A DNA stretch of 6,785 nt from contig JAUWSZ010000140.1 in the NCBI GenBank assembly GCA_030609865.1, positions 1-6,785 of the forward strand, in the 5' to 3' direction. The stretch comes from a bacterium (lineage in GTDB: Bacteria; Desulfobacterota; DSWW01). This document shows positions 1-6,125 of this stretch, piece after piece; within the stretch, counting starts at the first letter, position 1; each line of letters starts with the position of its first letter. The translations under genes were made by a program, and so were the position numbers. The notes beneath the pieces are model-generated. The model saw nothing but the letters and a program-made list of their open reading frames with translations, ran no database searches and was not told where the DNA came from.

Positions 1-379
1 AACTCCTCGCCCGGGAAGTCAGCCCGCTTTCGGCTACGGGCACGTACTTCAAGTCCTCCGGCATTTCCTCCATCTCCAGGATCACCTCTACGATCGGGTT
101 GCACCTGGCGGCCCGCTTCAAGTAGATGACCAGGAGGCCCTGCCTGTCCATGAGGTAATAGAACTCCCTCTCGAGCCTCTCCTTTACATCCGTCCTCTCC
201 AGGGGCACCTGATCGCCGCAGAAGCTCAGCTTCTCCGGAATCCGGAATCTGGAGACGGGTGGAGGGGCTCTGGGAAGTTCCACCCGGGCCTCAGGGGGAT
301 CTGTCTCTACTTCACTTCGTGCCGTATGAGGCATGAGTAGAAAGATGGTCGCAATTGTTCTCAGAAGCAGATTCCTCAC
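1..379 (-). CDS. MltD-like membrane-bound lytic murein transglycosylase, N-terminal part (cut by the window edge)
   Basis: The minus strand reads open from a GTG at 377-379 to the left edge, giving 126 codons without a stop. Residues 1-21 look like a Sec signal peptide: a basic start (MRN), a hydrophobic core (LLLRTIATIFLLM) and an A-R-S/E-V region. A proline-rich linker follows (about 31-43), then a helical segment containing FCGDQVPLE (53-61), a run of charged residues and YLKRA. The segment ends in LKYVPVAESGL (110-120) followed by A124 and S126. In SLT/MltD-type transglycosylases the Glu of this E-S-G motif is the catalytic acid, here E117. The family cleaves the MurNAc-GlcNAc bond of peptidoglycan in the periplasm, leaving 1,6-anhydroMurNAc. 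The GTG start is preceded by GGAG with a 6-base spacer. The catalytic domain remainder and any LysM repeats lie outside the window, so the MltD subtype is a family-level call. Confidence 0.8.
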   Translation of the reverse strand, partial: MRNLLLRTIATIFLLMPHTARSEVETDPPEARVELPRAPPPVSRFRIPEKLSFCGDQVPLERTDVKERLEREFYYLMDRQGLLVIYLKRAARCNPIVEVILEMEEMPEDLKYVPVAESGLTSRARS

Positions 380-428
380 CGTTCACTCCAACCTCGCTGA
401 TAGCGTCTCTGAACCCCTTTTGCGAAGC

Positions 429-447
429 CCGCCGTCGAGTTCGGCGG
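429..447. repeat. Small inverted repeat (6-bp stem, 7-base loop) in the intergenic spacer
   Basis: CCGCCG at 429-434 pairs perfectly with CGGCGG at 442-447 around a 7-base loop. A second, weaker pair, CCTCC (469-473) with GGAGG (481-485), lies 22 bases away. Both sit between the sulfatase stop and the transglycosylase start. Neither is followed by a run of T on either strand, so they do not qualify as intrinsic terminators. They could slow transcription or be chance in GC-rich DNA. Confidence 0.35.
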
Positions 448-505
448 TTACGGCACTCGGATGGAAGTCCTCCGCGGGAAGGAGGCCTCAAAACCTTTCT
501 CAAAA

Positions 506-534
506 AGCGTAAGGCAAGAGAAGACCCGTGTCAA
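506..534 (-). promoter_or_regulatory. Possible sigma-70 promoter for the lytic transglycosylase gene
   Basis: On the minus strand a perfect TTGACA (529-534), overlapping the sulfatase stop codon, is followed after 17 bases by TACGCT (506-511), a weak -10 that keeps T1, A2 and T6. This would give a leader of roughly 120 bases before the GTG at 379. The -35 box and the spacing are good but the -10 is poor. The gene could equally be read from the upstream operon, since no clear terminator separates them. Confidence 0.3.
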
Positions 535-1979
535 AGGGCAGGGAGCCAGCCACGTACGTTGGCCTCCATGGTCGCATCCCAATCGTCGAGCATCCGGGAC
601 AGCCTTCGTGCCCGCTCGGGCTCCGATTCGATCAGGTTGTACGATTCCTGCGGGTCACGGTCGAGGTCGAACAGGAAAGGCCCGTGTTTGAACAGGGGGT
701 AACCGCCGTTGTCGGACATGTACCGGCGGTGGTACTTCCAGTTCCGGTGCCGGACGGCGACGAGTTCGTGCCCAAAGTAGTAGTAGAAGGTGTCATGAGG
801 CGACGGGCCTTTGCCCTGCAGCAGCGGCAGGAGGTTCTTTCCGTCGATGATGCGGTCGTCGGGCAAGGACACGCCGGCAACCTCCAGGCAGGTGGCGAAC
901 AGGTCGAAGTTGATGCCCGGCTCGTGGATGACCCGACCCGCAGGCAGAAGGCCTGGCCATTGGGCCACAAAGGGCACCCTGAAACATCCCTCCAGCAGGT
1001 TGTTCTTGCGCCCCCGAAGCGGGCCGGCATTCCCCTGCCACCAGGGACCGTTGTCGCTCGTGAAGACCAGCAGGGTCTTCTCTTCCAGGCCCTGAGCCGC
1101 CAGTGTGTCCATGACTTGCCCAACGCTCCAGTCGAGTTCCTCGACGGCATCCCCATACAGGCCGGCTGAGGATTTCCCACGAAAGGCCTGTGAAGCGTGG
1201 AGCGGCTCGTGCACCATGGTGTGGGCGAGGAAGAGAAAGAAGGGTTCTTGGCTGTGGTCTTCGATGAACCGGACCGCTTCCCGGGTGTAGTTCCGGGTGA
1301 GCACGTCTTGGTCTGCCGGTGCCTGAATCTCTATTTCGCGGTTTCGGTAGACCGCAAAGGAGGTCACGTCGTTGCTGTAGAGCACGCCGTAGAAGAACTC
1401 GAAGCCATTGTCATTCGGCAGGTGAAGGGGTTGATCGCCCAGGTGCCACTTGCCCACCAGGGCCGTGCGGTAGCCTCGCCGTTCCAGCAATTCGGGTAGA
1501 AGCAGCTCGTCCTGCGGGATGCCGGTGACGCCGTTGGCATAGCGTCCGATAGCGTTCAGGAAGAGCCCCATGGGATGGCCCGCGGGATACAGGGGGAGAA
1601 CCATGTGGCTGCGGATGGGATAACGGCCGGTCAGCAGGCCGGCCCGCGACGGGGTGCACACCGGGGCCGTGGCGTAGAAGCGGGACAACCGCACGCCCTG
1701 CGCGGCCATCCGATCGAGGTTGGGTGTCTCGATCAGCCCCGTGCCGTAACCGAACAGGTCGCCATAGCCCAGGTCATCGACAAGGATGATGACGATGTTG
1801 GGCAGATCGGCCGGGTTCTCGCTGCGAGCGACCCGCTCCAGTTGGGCAACGCTGCGACGGGGATCAAAGTCCCGCCCGCTGTAGTCCCGGTATGCCCGCC
1901 AGGCGACGGCTCCGATGGCGAGCACCCCGACCAACAACAGAAAGGCTCTCAGGATGTTTCGACGGGCAACCCTTTGCAT
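531..1979 (-). CDS. Membrane-anchored arylsulfatase-type sulfatase (alkaline phosphatase superfamily)
   Basis: This 482-residue protein is a typical full-length type I sulfatase, a family that hydrolyses sulfate esters. The N-terminus (residues 9-27) is one hydrophobic segment after basic residues, with no clear cleavage site, so the enzyme is probably anchored in the inner membrane facing the periplasm. The core starts at NIVIILVDDLGYGD (61-74), where D68 and D69 bind metal. The signature C108-T-P-S-R-A-G-L-L-T-G follows; C108 must be converted to formylglycine and R112 assists. GKWHLG (176-181), H253, FTSDNG (306-311; D309 and N310 bind metal) and LRGRK (321-325) complete the expected active site. 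The C-terminal AVRHRNWKYH (408-417) and FDLDRDPQE resemble arylsulfatase A/GALNS-like members. I chose ATG 1979 because AGGA (1988-1991) lies 8 bases before it; a GTG one codon upstream (1982) is possible. It is last in the operon, 12 bases after the PLP enzyme. The substrate cannot be read from the sequence. Confidence 0.93.
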   Translation of the reverse strand: MQRVARRNILRAFLLLVGVLAIGAVAWRAYRDYSGRDFDPRRSVAQLERVARSENPADLPNIVIILVDDLGYGDLFGYGTGLIETPNLDRMAAQGVRLSRFYATAPVCTPSRAGLLTGRYPIRSHMVLPLYPAGHPMGLFLNAIGRYANGVTGIPQDELLLPELLERRGYRTALVGKWHLGDQPLHLPNDNGFEFFYGVLYSNDVTSFAVYRNREIEIQAPADQDVLTRNYTREAVRFIEDHSQEPFFLFLAHTMVHEPLHASQAFRGKSSAGLYGDAVEELDWSVGQVMDTLAAQGLEEKTLLVFTSDNGPWWQGNAGPLRGRKNNLLEGCFRVPFVAQWPGLLPAGRVIHEPGINFDLFATCLEVAGVSLPDDRIIDGKNLLPLLQGKGPSPHDTFYYYFGHELVAVRHRNWKYHRRYMSDNGGYPLFKHGPFLFDLDRDPQESYNLIESEPERARRLSRMLDDWDATMEANVRGWLPAL

Positions 1980-1991
1980 CACACGGTTCCT

Positions 1992-3212
1992 TTACAGGAA
2001 GGCCTTTCCCTCGCCCCGGTACTTCCGGACCCGGTCGACGATTCGGTTCTGTTCGACCAGGGAGAATGAATTGAATCGTTCCGTGATCTCACCCGCCTTG
2101 GCGTGCTGGAAGAAGATCGGGTCCCCGAGTTCCAGGGCAGGGCACTCCCCGGGAAGCTTGAGCGGGGTTTGTACCTCGCCGGCGCCCTCGAAGGGCAGGA
2201 AGGAGCACCCGTGGGGCAGGAACGGTACCGGCAGCTTGTCCTCGCCCACGGGCCCGGAGGCCACATACCCGCCGCCGTGACAGGTGACGATTCCTTTCGC
2301 CGGCCTGCGCACGATCTGCAGGGCGAAGAAGGCGGAAGGCACGAACGATACGTCCTTGAAGTGCTGGAACAGGCCGGGGGCGTAGAAGGCGGAGCCTGCC
2401 GTGACCTCCGTGACCGACGGGTCCCGGCCGGTGGACAAGAGGCTGCCGCTCCCGCCGCCGTTCACCGCGCGGAGTTCGAGGCCCTTCTGCCGGAGCCTCT
2501 CCACGACGTTTCCTCTCCGTTCGGTGAGTTCCCGTACGGATGCCTTCTTCAGGGCTCTCAGAATCCGGCTCTTGACCCGCGCATCCGGAAGGTCGTCGTT
2601 CAACCCGGCAATGTGTGCCTCGTACCCCATGATCGAATCGATGCGCACACCCGGATAGCGTTCGGACCGGCGCGCGAGTGACAACGCCTCCTCGATGGTT
2701 CGTATCGGGCTGCGCCTTACCCCGAGGTGCAGGGGCCCCTCGAGAGGTCGATAGGACATGTCCACCTCCATGCACGCGCCCAGCACCACGCCTTCCCGTT
2801 CGCCTGTACGAGACAGGCGCGCGAGATGATCCTCGGAATCCACGATCAGGGACACGGTCTTCCCTGCCCGGACCAGGCCGACAAACAGGTCGAGGTCTGT
2901 GGGCTGAACCGTTGGGTAGGAGACGATGAAATCGTCAAACCCGTTCCCGGCCAGGAAGGCGGTCTCTTCCATCGTGAAGGTCATCACGCCCCGGAACGCA
3001 TCGCCGCCCGTCTCGAGTATCCTCCGGAGGAGTGAGACGCACCGGATGGATTTCGAATGGACCCGGATCGTCTTCCCCGTCTGCCTCTGGGTCGAGGCAA
3101 CGTAGGCAACGTTCCGGTCGAATTCCTCGAGGTCGACAAAGGCCAGGGGAAGCCGTTCTCCCCGGAAGATTTCCCGGTAGCGTTCGTATTCCTCCAGGTG
3201 ATTCTGCCCCAT
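1992..3212 (-). CDS. DSD1/D-threonine-aldolase-like PLP enzyme (amino acid deaminase/aldolase or racemase family)
   Basis: This 406-residue protein has an alanine-racemase-like N-terminal barrel followed by a C-terminal beta domain, as in the family of D-serine dehydratase (DSD1), D-threonine aldolase and D-3-hydroxyaspartate dehydratase. LPLAFVDLEEFDRN (21-34) is the typical opening. IRVHSKSIR (49-57) aligns with the R-P-H-x-K-T block whose lysine forms the Schiff base with PLP, here K54. NGGGSGS (251-257) matches the phosphate-binding glycine loop, and EVTAGSAFYAPGLF (269-282) the conserved E-x-x-x-G-S/T-Y region. CHGGGYVAS lies at 311-319. H334-G-C336 fits the H-x-C pair that binds zinc in DSD1-type enzymes. 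ATG 3212 is chosen because GAGGAA sits just upstream and the family homology begins right after it. An in-frame ATG at 3377 would add 55 residues overlapping the preceding gene. Whether it removes, cleaves or racemises a D-amino acid is not readable from the sequence; related genes are often labelled 'amino acid deaminase/aldolase'. Confidence 0.85.
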   Translation of the reverse strand: MGQNHLEEYERYREIFRGERLPLAFVDLEEFDRNVAYVASTQRQTGKTIRVHSKSIRCVSLLRRILETGGDAFRGVMTFTMEETAFLAGNGFDDFIVSYPTVQPTDLDLFVGLVRAGKTVSLIVDSEDHLARLSRTGEREGVVLGACMEVDMSYRPLEGPLHLGVRRSPIRTIEEALSLARRSERYPGVRIDSIMGYEAHIAGLNDDLPDARVKSRILRALKKASVRELTERRGNVVERLRQKGLELRAVNGGGSGSLLSTGRDPSVTEVTAGSAFYAPGLFQHFKDVSFVPSAFFALQIVRRPAKGIVTCHGGGYVASGPVGEDKLPVPFLPHGCSFLPFEGAGEVQTPLKLPGECPALELGDPIFFQHAKAGEITERFNSFSLVEQNRIVDRVRKYRGEGKAFL

Positions 3213-3223
3213 ACCGGATTTCC

Positions 3224-4054
3224 TCAATCCCGGGTCTTCATCGTGTGGATCCGAAGCGAATCCTTCTTCGGCATGACAACGGTCCCTCGGGGGTAGTATG
3301 CGGCCGGCACTGCAACGCCCGGGTAGACGATCGAGCGGGGCCCCATCAGCGTGCCGGGCGAGGTGACCGAGTTGCACCCGGTTTCGGTCCGGTCGCCGAG
3401 GATGGCCCCGATCTTCCTCCGGCCTGTGTCCACCATTTCCTTGCCGGCTCGAATGGAGACCGTTCCCGGGATCATCTTGAGATTTGCAAGCTTCGTCCCG
3501 GCCCCCAGGTTCACTTCATTGCCCAGGATGCTGTCTCCGATGTAGGCGAAGTGGCCCGCCTTTGCCCCGTCCAGCATGATGGAGCCCTTCATCTCCGTTG
3601 TGTGGCCGACCACGCATTCGTTGCCGATGATGCAATCCCCCCGGATATAGGCGCCCTGACGAATCTCGGTGTTGTCGCCGATCACGACCGGCCCTTTGAC
3701 CAGCGCACCCGGCTCGATGATCGTGTTGGATCCGACGAGGATCCTGTCGTTGGCGAGGTAGGCCCCGGGCAGGATGATCGAGGCCCCTTCGATCAATTCT
3801 CCGTCCTTGAAGGCCTGGACGGAACCCTTGGGGCCTGTGCTCCTGACCTCGAGATCTTCCCGTGCCTCTCCCTCAAAGATTACGAGGGGGCGCTCGACCT
3901 GTCCCGAGATGTTGGCCAAAGCCCTTCTTTCTCCGCACAGGGCCTCGAGGTAGTCTTGCAGCCGGTCGAGGGCCGACCAGACGGCCTCATCTTCTCGAAA
4001 GATCTCTCGATGCCCGAATTCCTGCAAGGCGAAAAATTCCTGCGGTTCCAGCAT
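3224..4054 (-). CDS. GlmU-like left-handed beta-helix protein without a nucleotidyltransferase domain
   Basis: This 276-residue protein has a short helical start (1-60) and then hexapeptide turns typical of a left-handed parallel beta-helix, clear from about 88 to 262 (for example IILPGA, TIIEPGALVKGPVVIGDN, YIRGDCIIGN). Residues 150-191 closely follow the acetyltransferase part of GlmU: GHTTEMKGS, then H168-F-A-Y-I-G-D-S, then N182-L-G-A-G-T and a final N191. H168 falls where GlmU has its catalytic histidine and N191 where its N-Y-D-G asparagine lies, so acyl- or acetyl-transfer to a sugar or amine is plausible. Homologues are often labelled glucose-1-phosphate thymidylyltransferase or UDP-N-acetylglucosamine diphosphorylase. 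That label would be misleading here, because no G-x-G-T-R pyrophosphorylase motif or Rossmann domain is present. The ATG at 4054 is preceded by GGAGAA lying at the end of the acyltransferase gene, 4 bases from its stop, which suggests translational coupling. The true substrate is unknown. Confidence 0.82.
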   Translation of the reverse strand: MLEPQEFFALQEFGHREIFREDEAVWSALDRLQDYLEALCGERRALANISGQVERPLVIFEGEAREDLEVRSTGPKGSVQAFKDGELIEGASIILPGAYLANDRILVGSNTIIEPGALVKGPVVIGDNTEIRQGAYIRGDCIIGNECVVGHTTEMKGSIMLDGAKAGHFAYIGDSILGNEVNLGAGTKLANLKMIPGTVSIRAGKEMVDTGRRKIGAILGDRTETGCNSVTSPGTLMGPRSIVYPGVAVPAAYYPRGTVVMPKKDSLRIHTMKTRD

Positions 4055-4058
4055 GGTC

Positions 4059-4970
4059 CTATTCTCCGTTTTCGTTCTTGTCGGGGCGGGGTCCTTCCCG
4101 CTCCTGCAAGCCCCTTTGCAGGAGCTCTTGCATGGCCAGCACGACCCTGCGGTGCAGGCGGCTCACCTTCTTCGGGTCTTCGGCGTCCTCGGGCCTGTAA
4201 CGGAATCGTATGGGCTTGCCCACGTAGTGGGTGAGCTTGGCCGGCAAGGGCAGGGGGCCCAGCCCTACGGGCAAGGTAATCGGAAGGAGCACTCCCTTGC
4301 CGTAGATGCGTTCCGAGAGTCCGTAGCCGTCGAAGAAGACGTGGTAGAGTTCGTCGTTCCCGATGCAGACCGCGGGCACGATCGGCGATCCGGTCTGGAT
4401 GGCCAGCCGAACAAATCCCTTTCTGCGCTTCCACATCAGACAGTACCTCTCCCGGCTCGATTTGAAGGCCTCCCGGGAGCCTCCGGGCATGATGGTAACG
4501 ATCTCCTCCCCTTTGAGGAGGGCCTGGCCGGTGTCCGGGTGGGCCACGACGATTCCAAAATCCATGAAGACCTGCCTGAGAAGGGGGATCCTGAAGATCC
4601 GCCTGTCCGTGAGGCCCCGAGGCCATCTTCCGAAGGCATCCTTGATGGCACAGTGCAACAGCAACGCGTCTACAGGGAGGATTGCGTGGTTGGAGACGAG
4701 CATGGCCCGTCCGGTTGCCGGCACGTTTTCCAGGTCGACCACCTCGTAGCGAAAATAGGCGCGGATCAGGGGAAGGAATGCTTCCAGCAGGGACATCATG
4801 AAATCGTTTCTGTAGTCGAGCCGGAACTCGTCCCCCGGCGTGTACTGATCATACGTGATGGCGGCCTTCCAGAGCTGGCCCAAGAGCCCGGAGAGGGTCA
4901 CTTCTCCTTGATTCCCGGCAGGGGTTGTTTTCGGTTCGGGAGCGGTTTCCTTGGAAGGCCCGGGGTTCAT
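4059..4970 (-). CDS. MGAT/DGAT2-like glycerolipid (lysophospholipid) acyltransferase
   Basis: This 303-residue protein belongs to the LPLAT/PlsC superfamily, which moves an acyl chain from acyl-CoA or acyl-ACP to a glycerolipid or other hydroxyl at the membrane. The active-site block is S93-N-H95-A-I-L-P-V-D101. The histidine and aspartate are five residues apart, the HX5D form seen in the monoacylglycerol acyltransferase-like branch, not the HX4D of PlsC. IMPGGSREA (160-168) is that branch's P-G-G-x-R-E-A motif. RKGFVRLA (183-190) and SPIVPAV (195-201) are the expected acceptor-pocket blocks. Residues 1-25 are a polar, probably disordered tail, and the last 20 or so are charged and likewise non-conserved. 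There is no clear transmembrane helix, so peripheral attachment is likely. The ATG overlaps the radical SAM stop codon as ATGA. A perfect 10-bp hairpin lies in its 3' end. The acceptor is not known; a storage-lipid, wax-ester or phospholipid role cannot be separated from sequence alone. Confidence 0.86.
   Translation of the reverse strand: MNPGPSKETAPEPKTTPAGNQGEVTLSGLLGQLWKAAITYDQYTPGDEFRLDYRNDFMMSLLEAFLPLIRAYFRYEVVDLENVPATGRAMLVSNHAILPVDALLLHCAIKDAFGRWPRGLTDRRIFRIPLLRQVFMDFGIVVAHPDTGQALLKGEEIVTIMPGGSREAFKSSRERYCLMWKRRKGFVRLAIQTGSPIVPAVCIGNDELYHVFFDGYGLSERIYGKGVLLPITLPVGLGPLPLPAKLTHYVGKPIRFRYRPEDAEDPKKVSRLHRRVVLAMQELLQRGLQEREGPRPDKNENGE
4100..4125. repeat. Perfect 10-bp inverted repeat at the 3' end of the acyltransferase gene
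   Basis: GCTCCTGCAA (4100-4109) and TTGCAGGAGC (4116-4125) are exact reverse complements with a 6-base loop. On the transcript the stem encodes the ELLQRGLQER stretch near the acyltransferase C-terminus. It ends about 35 bases before the ribosome binding site of the next gene. It has no following T-run, so it is not an intrinsic terminator. It could affect mRNA stability or the level of the downstream genes, or could simply reflect the repeated Leu-Gln codons. Confidence 0.6.
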
Positions 4971-5968
4971 TGTCTCTCACTCTCGATTCTCCGGCCGCGT
5001 GTCCGGATGCCTTGGTGGCTCCCTCTGCTTTCCAGCTCGATTTGAATCTCCTCGAGGACGCTTTCTTTGTTCTTGCCCCACTTCGGGGCGAGAAGGATGT
5101 CATGAGGGGCTTCTCCCAGGAGCCGGTGGATCGTGATCGGCCAGGGCAGGAGTTCGAGGAAATCGCACACGCAGCGTAGATACTCGGAATATTCCAGCGG
5201 TCGATATTCTCCCCTGAGATAGCTGTCTGCCAGCGGCGTGCCCTGAATCACATGGCAGTGGTGGATCTTCACGCCCTGGATGGGCAGGCCGGCAAGAAGC
5301 CTCGCGGTCTCCATCATGTCATCATGAGACTCGCCGGGCAGGCCCAGGATCACATGCACGCAAATCAGGATGGGTCTGTGCGAGGTTCGTTCCACGGTAC
5401 GGAGGAAGTCCTCCACCGTATGCCCTCGTTGGATGCGATCGAGCGTTGTGTCATGCCCACTCTGCAGGCCGTATTCCACCCAGACTTCGTAATCCTGCGA
5501 GAAGGATTCGAGCAGGTCCAATACCGCCCCGTCCGCGCAATCCGGACGTGTGCCCACGGCCAGGCCGACGATCTCCGGAAATCCGCGGATGACGTTGTAG
5601 CGTTCTTCCAGGAGTCCCACGGGTCCGTACGTGTTCGTGTAGGCCTGGAAATAGGCGAAGAAGCCGCGGGCGCGGTAACGCTTCTCTCCGAAGCGAATTC
5701 CCCGGGCCAGCTGCTCGTCCAGCGGCGGAAGACGTTGCTCCGGACGACTGTGCGGGCTGAATGCGGCATTCTCACAATAGATGCAGCCCGGTCCCTGCCG
5801 GTGGTCGGCCCCTTCACGATGCGGGCACCCGAAGCCTGCATCGAGCGAAATCTTTTGTATCCGCCTGCCGTACTTGTGGTGGAGGTAGTCGCGAAAGCGG
5901 TGATAGCGAATTCTCGAAGGCTCGCCTGTCTGCGGAAGAAGAACGGCCGAACTTCCCGGTTCTCTCAC
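4967..5968 (-). CDS. Radical SAM protein, TIGR01212/YhcC family
   Basis: This 333-residue protein matches the YhcC-type radical SAM family along its whole length. The conserved region opens with YHRFRDYLHHKYG (22-34). Next comes K-I-S-L-D-A-G-F-G-C48, then G-C62-I-Y-C65, giving a CX13CX2C iron-sulfur motif in place of the classic CX3CX2C, as is normal in this family. Further family blocks are YFQAYTNTYGP (106-116), VGTRPDC (138-144), VEYGLQSGHDTTL (164-176), RGHTVEDF (181-188), HVILGLPGES (205-214), KIHHCHVIQGT (234-244) and LLAPKWGKNK (292-301). The enzyme would bind a 4Fe-4S cluster and cleave S-adenosylmethionine reductively in the cytoplasm; the family's substrate is, to my knowledge, not established. 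The GTG at 5968 is the only start candidate between the upstream in-frame stop (6011-6013) and the conserved core. Its GAGG lies about 12 bases away, a weak and rather distant site. It is first in the five-gene operon and its stop overlaps the next start. Confidence 0.92.
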   Translation of the reverse strand: MREPGSSAVLLPQTGEPSRIRYHRFRDYLHHKYGRRIQKISLDAGFGCPHREGADHRQGPGCIYCENAAFSPHSRPEQRLPPLDEQLARGIRFGEKRYRARGFFAYFQAYTNTYGPVGLLEERYNVIRGFPEIVGLAVGTRPDCADGAVLDLLESFSQDYEVWVEYGLQSGHDTTLDRIQRGHTVEDFLRTVERTSHRPILICVHVILGLPGESHDDMMETARLLAGLPIQGVKIHHCHVIQGTPLADSYLRGEYRPLEYSEYLRCVCDFLELLPWPITIHRLLGEAPHDILLAPKWGKNKESVLEEIQIELESRGSHQGIRTRGRRIESERQ

Positions 5969-5997
5969 GGCTCTTTGGTGCCTCGCTAAGTAGCCAA

Positions 5998-6035
5998 GAT
6001 AGAAAGATTTTCATTGCATGTGCCGACTTTCTATC
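5998..6035. repeat. Perfect 9-bp inverted repeat, possible operator
   Basis: GATAGAAAG (5998-6006) and CTTTCTATC (6027-6035) are exact reverse complements separated by 20 bases. The right arm overlaps the predicted -10 box of the operon (6033-6038) and the left arm lies in its leader. This position fits a dimeric repressor site. The arms could also pair in RNA if transcription begins upstream of the predicted start. No regulator gene is present in the window. Confidence 0.5.
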
Positions 6036-6061
6036 CAAACGGAAAAGCCCTCGTTTGTCAA
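6033..6061 (-). promoter_or_regulatory. Likely sigma-70 promoter of the five-gene minus-strand operon
   Basis: On the minus strand a perfect TTGACA (6056-6061) is followed after 17 bases by TTGGAT (6033-6038), which keeps T1, A5 and T6 of the -10 consensus. The start of transcription would fall near 6025, giving a leader of roughly 55-60 bases before the GTG at 5968. It is the best promoter candidate in this divergent region for the operon and overlaps a perfect inverted repeat. Confidence 0.5.
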
Positions 6062-6125
6062 GGAAGCACGGGTTGCCGGTTCCTTGCGGCCGTGGTTCGC
6101 CGACCCCATGCTACCGATCCAGGGA

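Noticed and set aside
429..485. Intrinsic terminator after the sulfatase
   Set aside because: The two short stems are not followed by a T-run on either strand, so only inverted repeats are reported.
312..503. A 63-codon minus-strand frame spanning the spacer and the transglycosylase start
   Set aside because: Arginine- and serine-rich with no homology I recognise, and it overlaps the signal peptide of the transglycosylase in another frame.
528..1169. A 213-codon plus-strand frame opposite the sulfatase gene
   Set aside because: Shadow of the sulfatase codons; the product is low in recognisable motifs and has no supported start.
3213..3377. N-terminal extension of the PLP enzyme to an ATG at 3377
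   Set aside because: It would overlap the beta-helix gene by over 150 bases, the extension resembles no family sequence, and a good ribosome binding site lies just before ATG 3212.
3032..4234. A 400-codon open frame on the plus strand opposite the beta-helix and PLP-enzyme genes
   Set aside because: It lies antisense to two genes with clear family motifs, its product shows no recognisable domain, and long shadow frames are usual in GC-rich DNA.
4053..5045. A 330-codon plus-strand frame opposite the acyltransferase gene
   Set aside because: It covers the antisense of a well-supported gene exactly, has no family motif, and is best explained by codon bias.
5814..6038. A 74-codon minus-strand frame starting in the divergent region
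   Set aside because: It overlaps the radical SAM gene's start in another frame and shows no family features.
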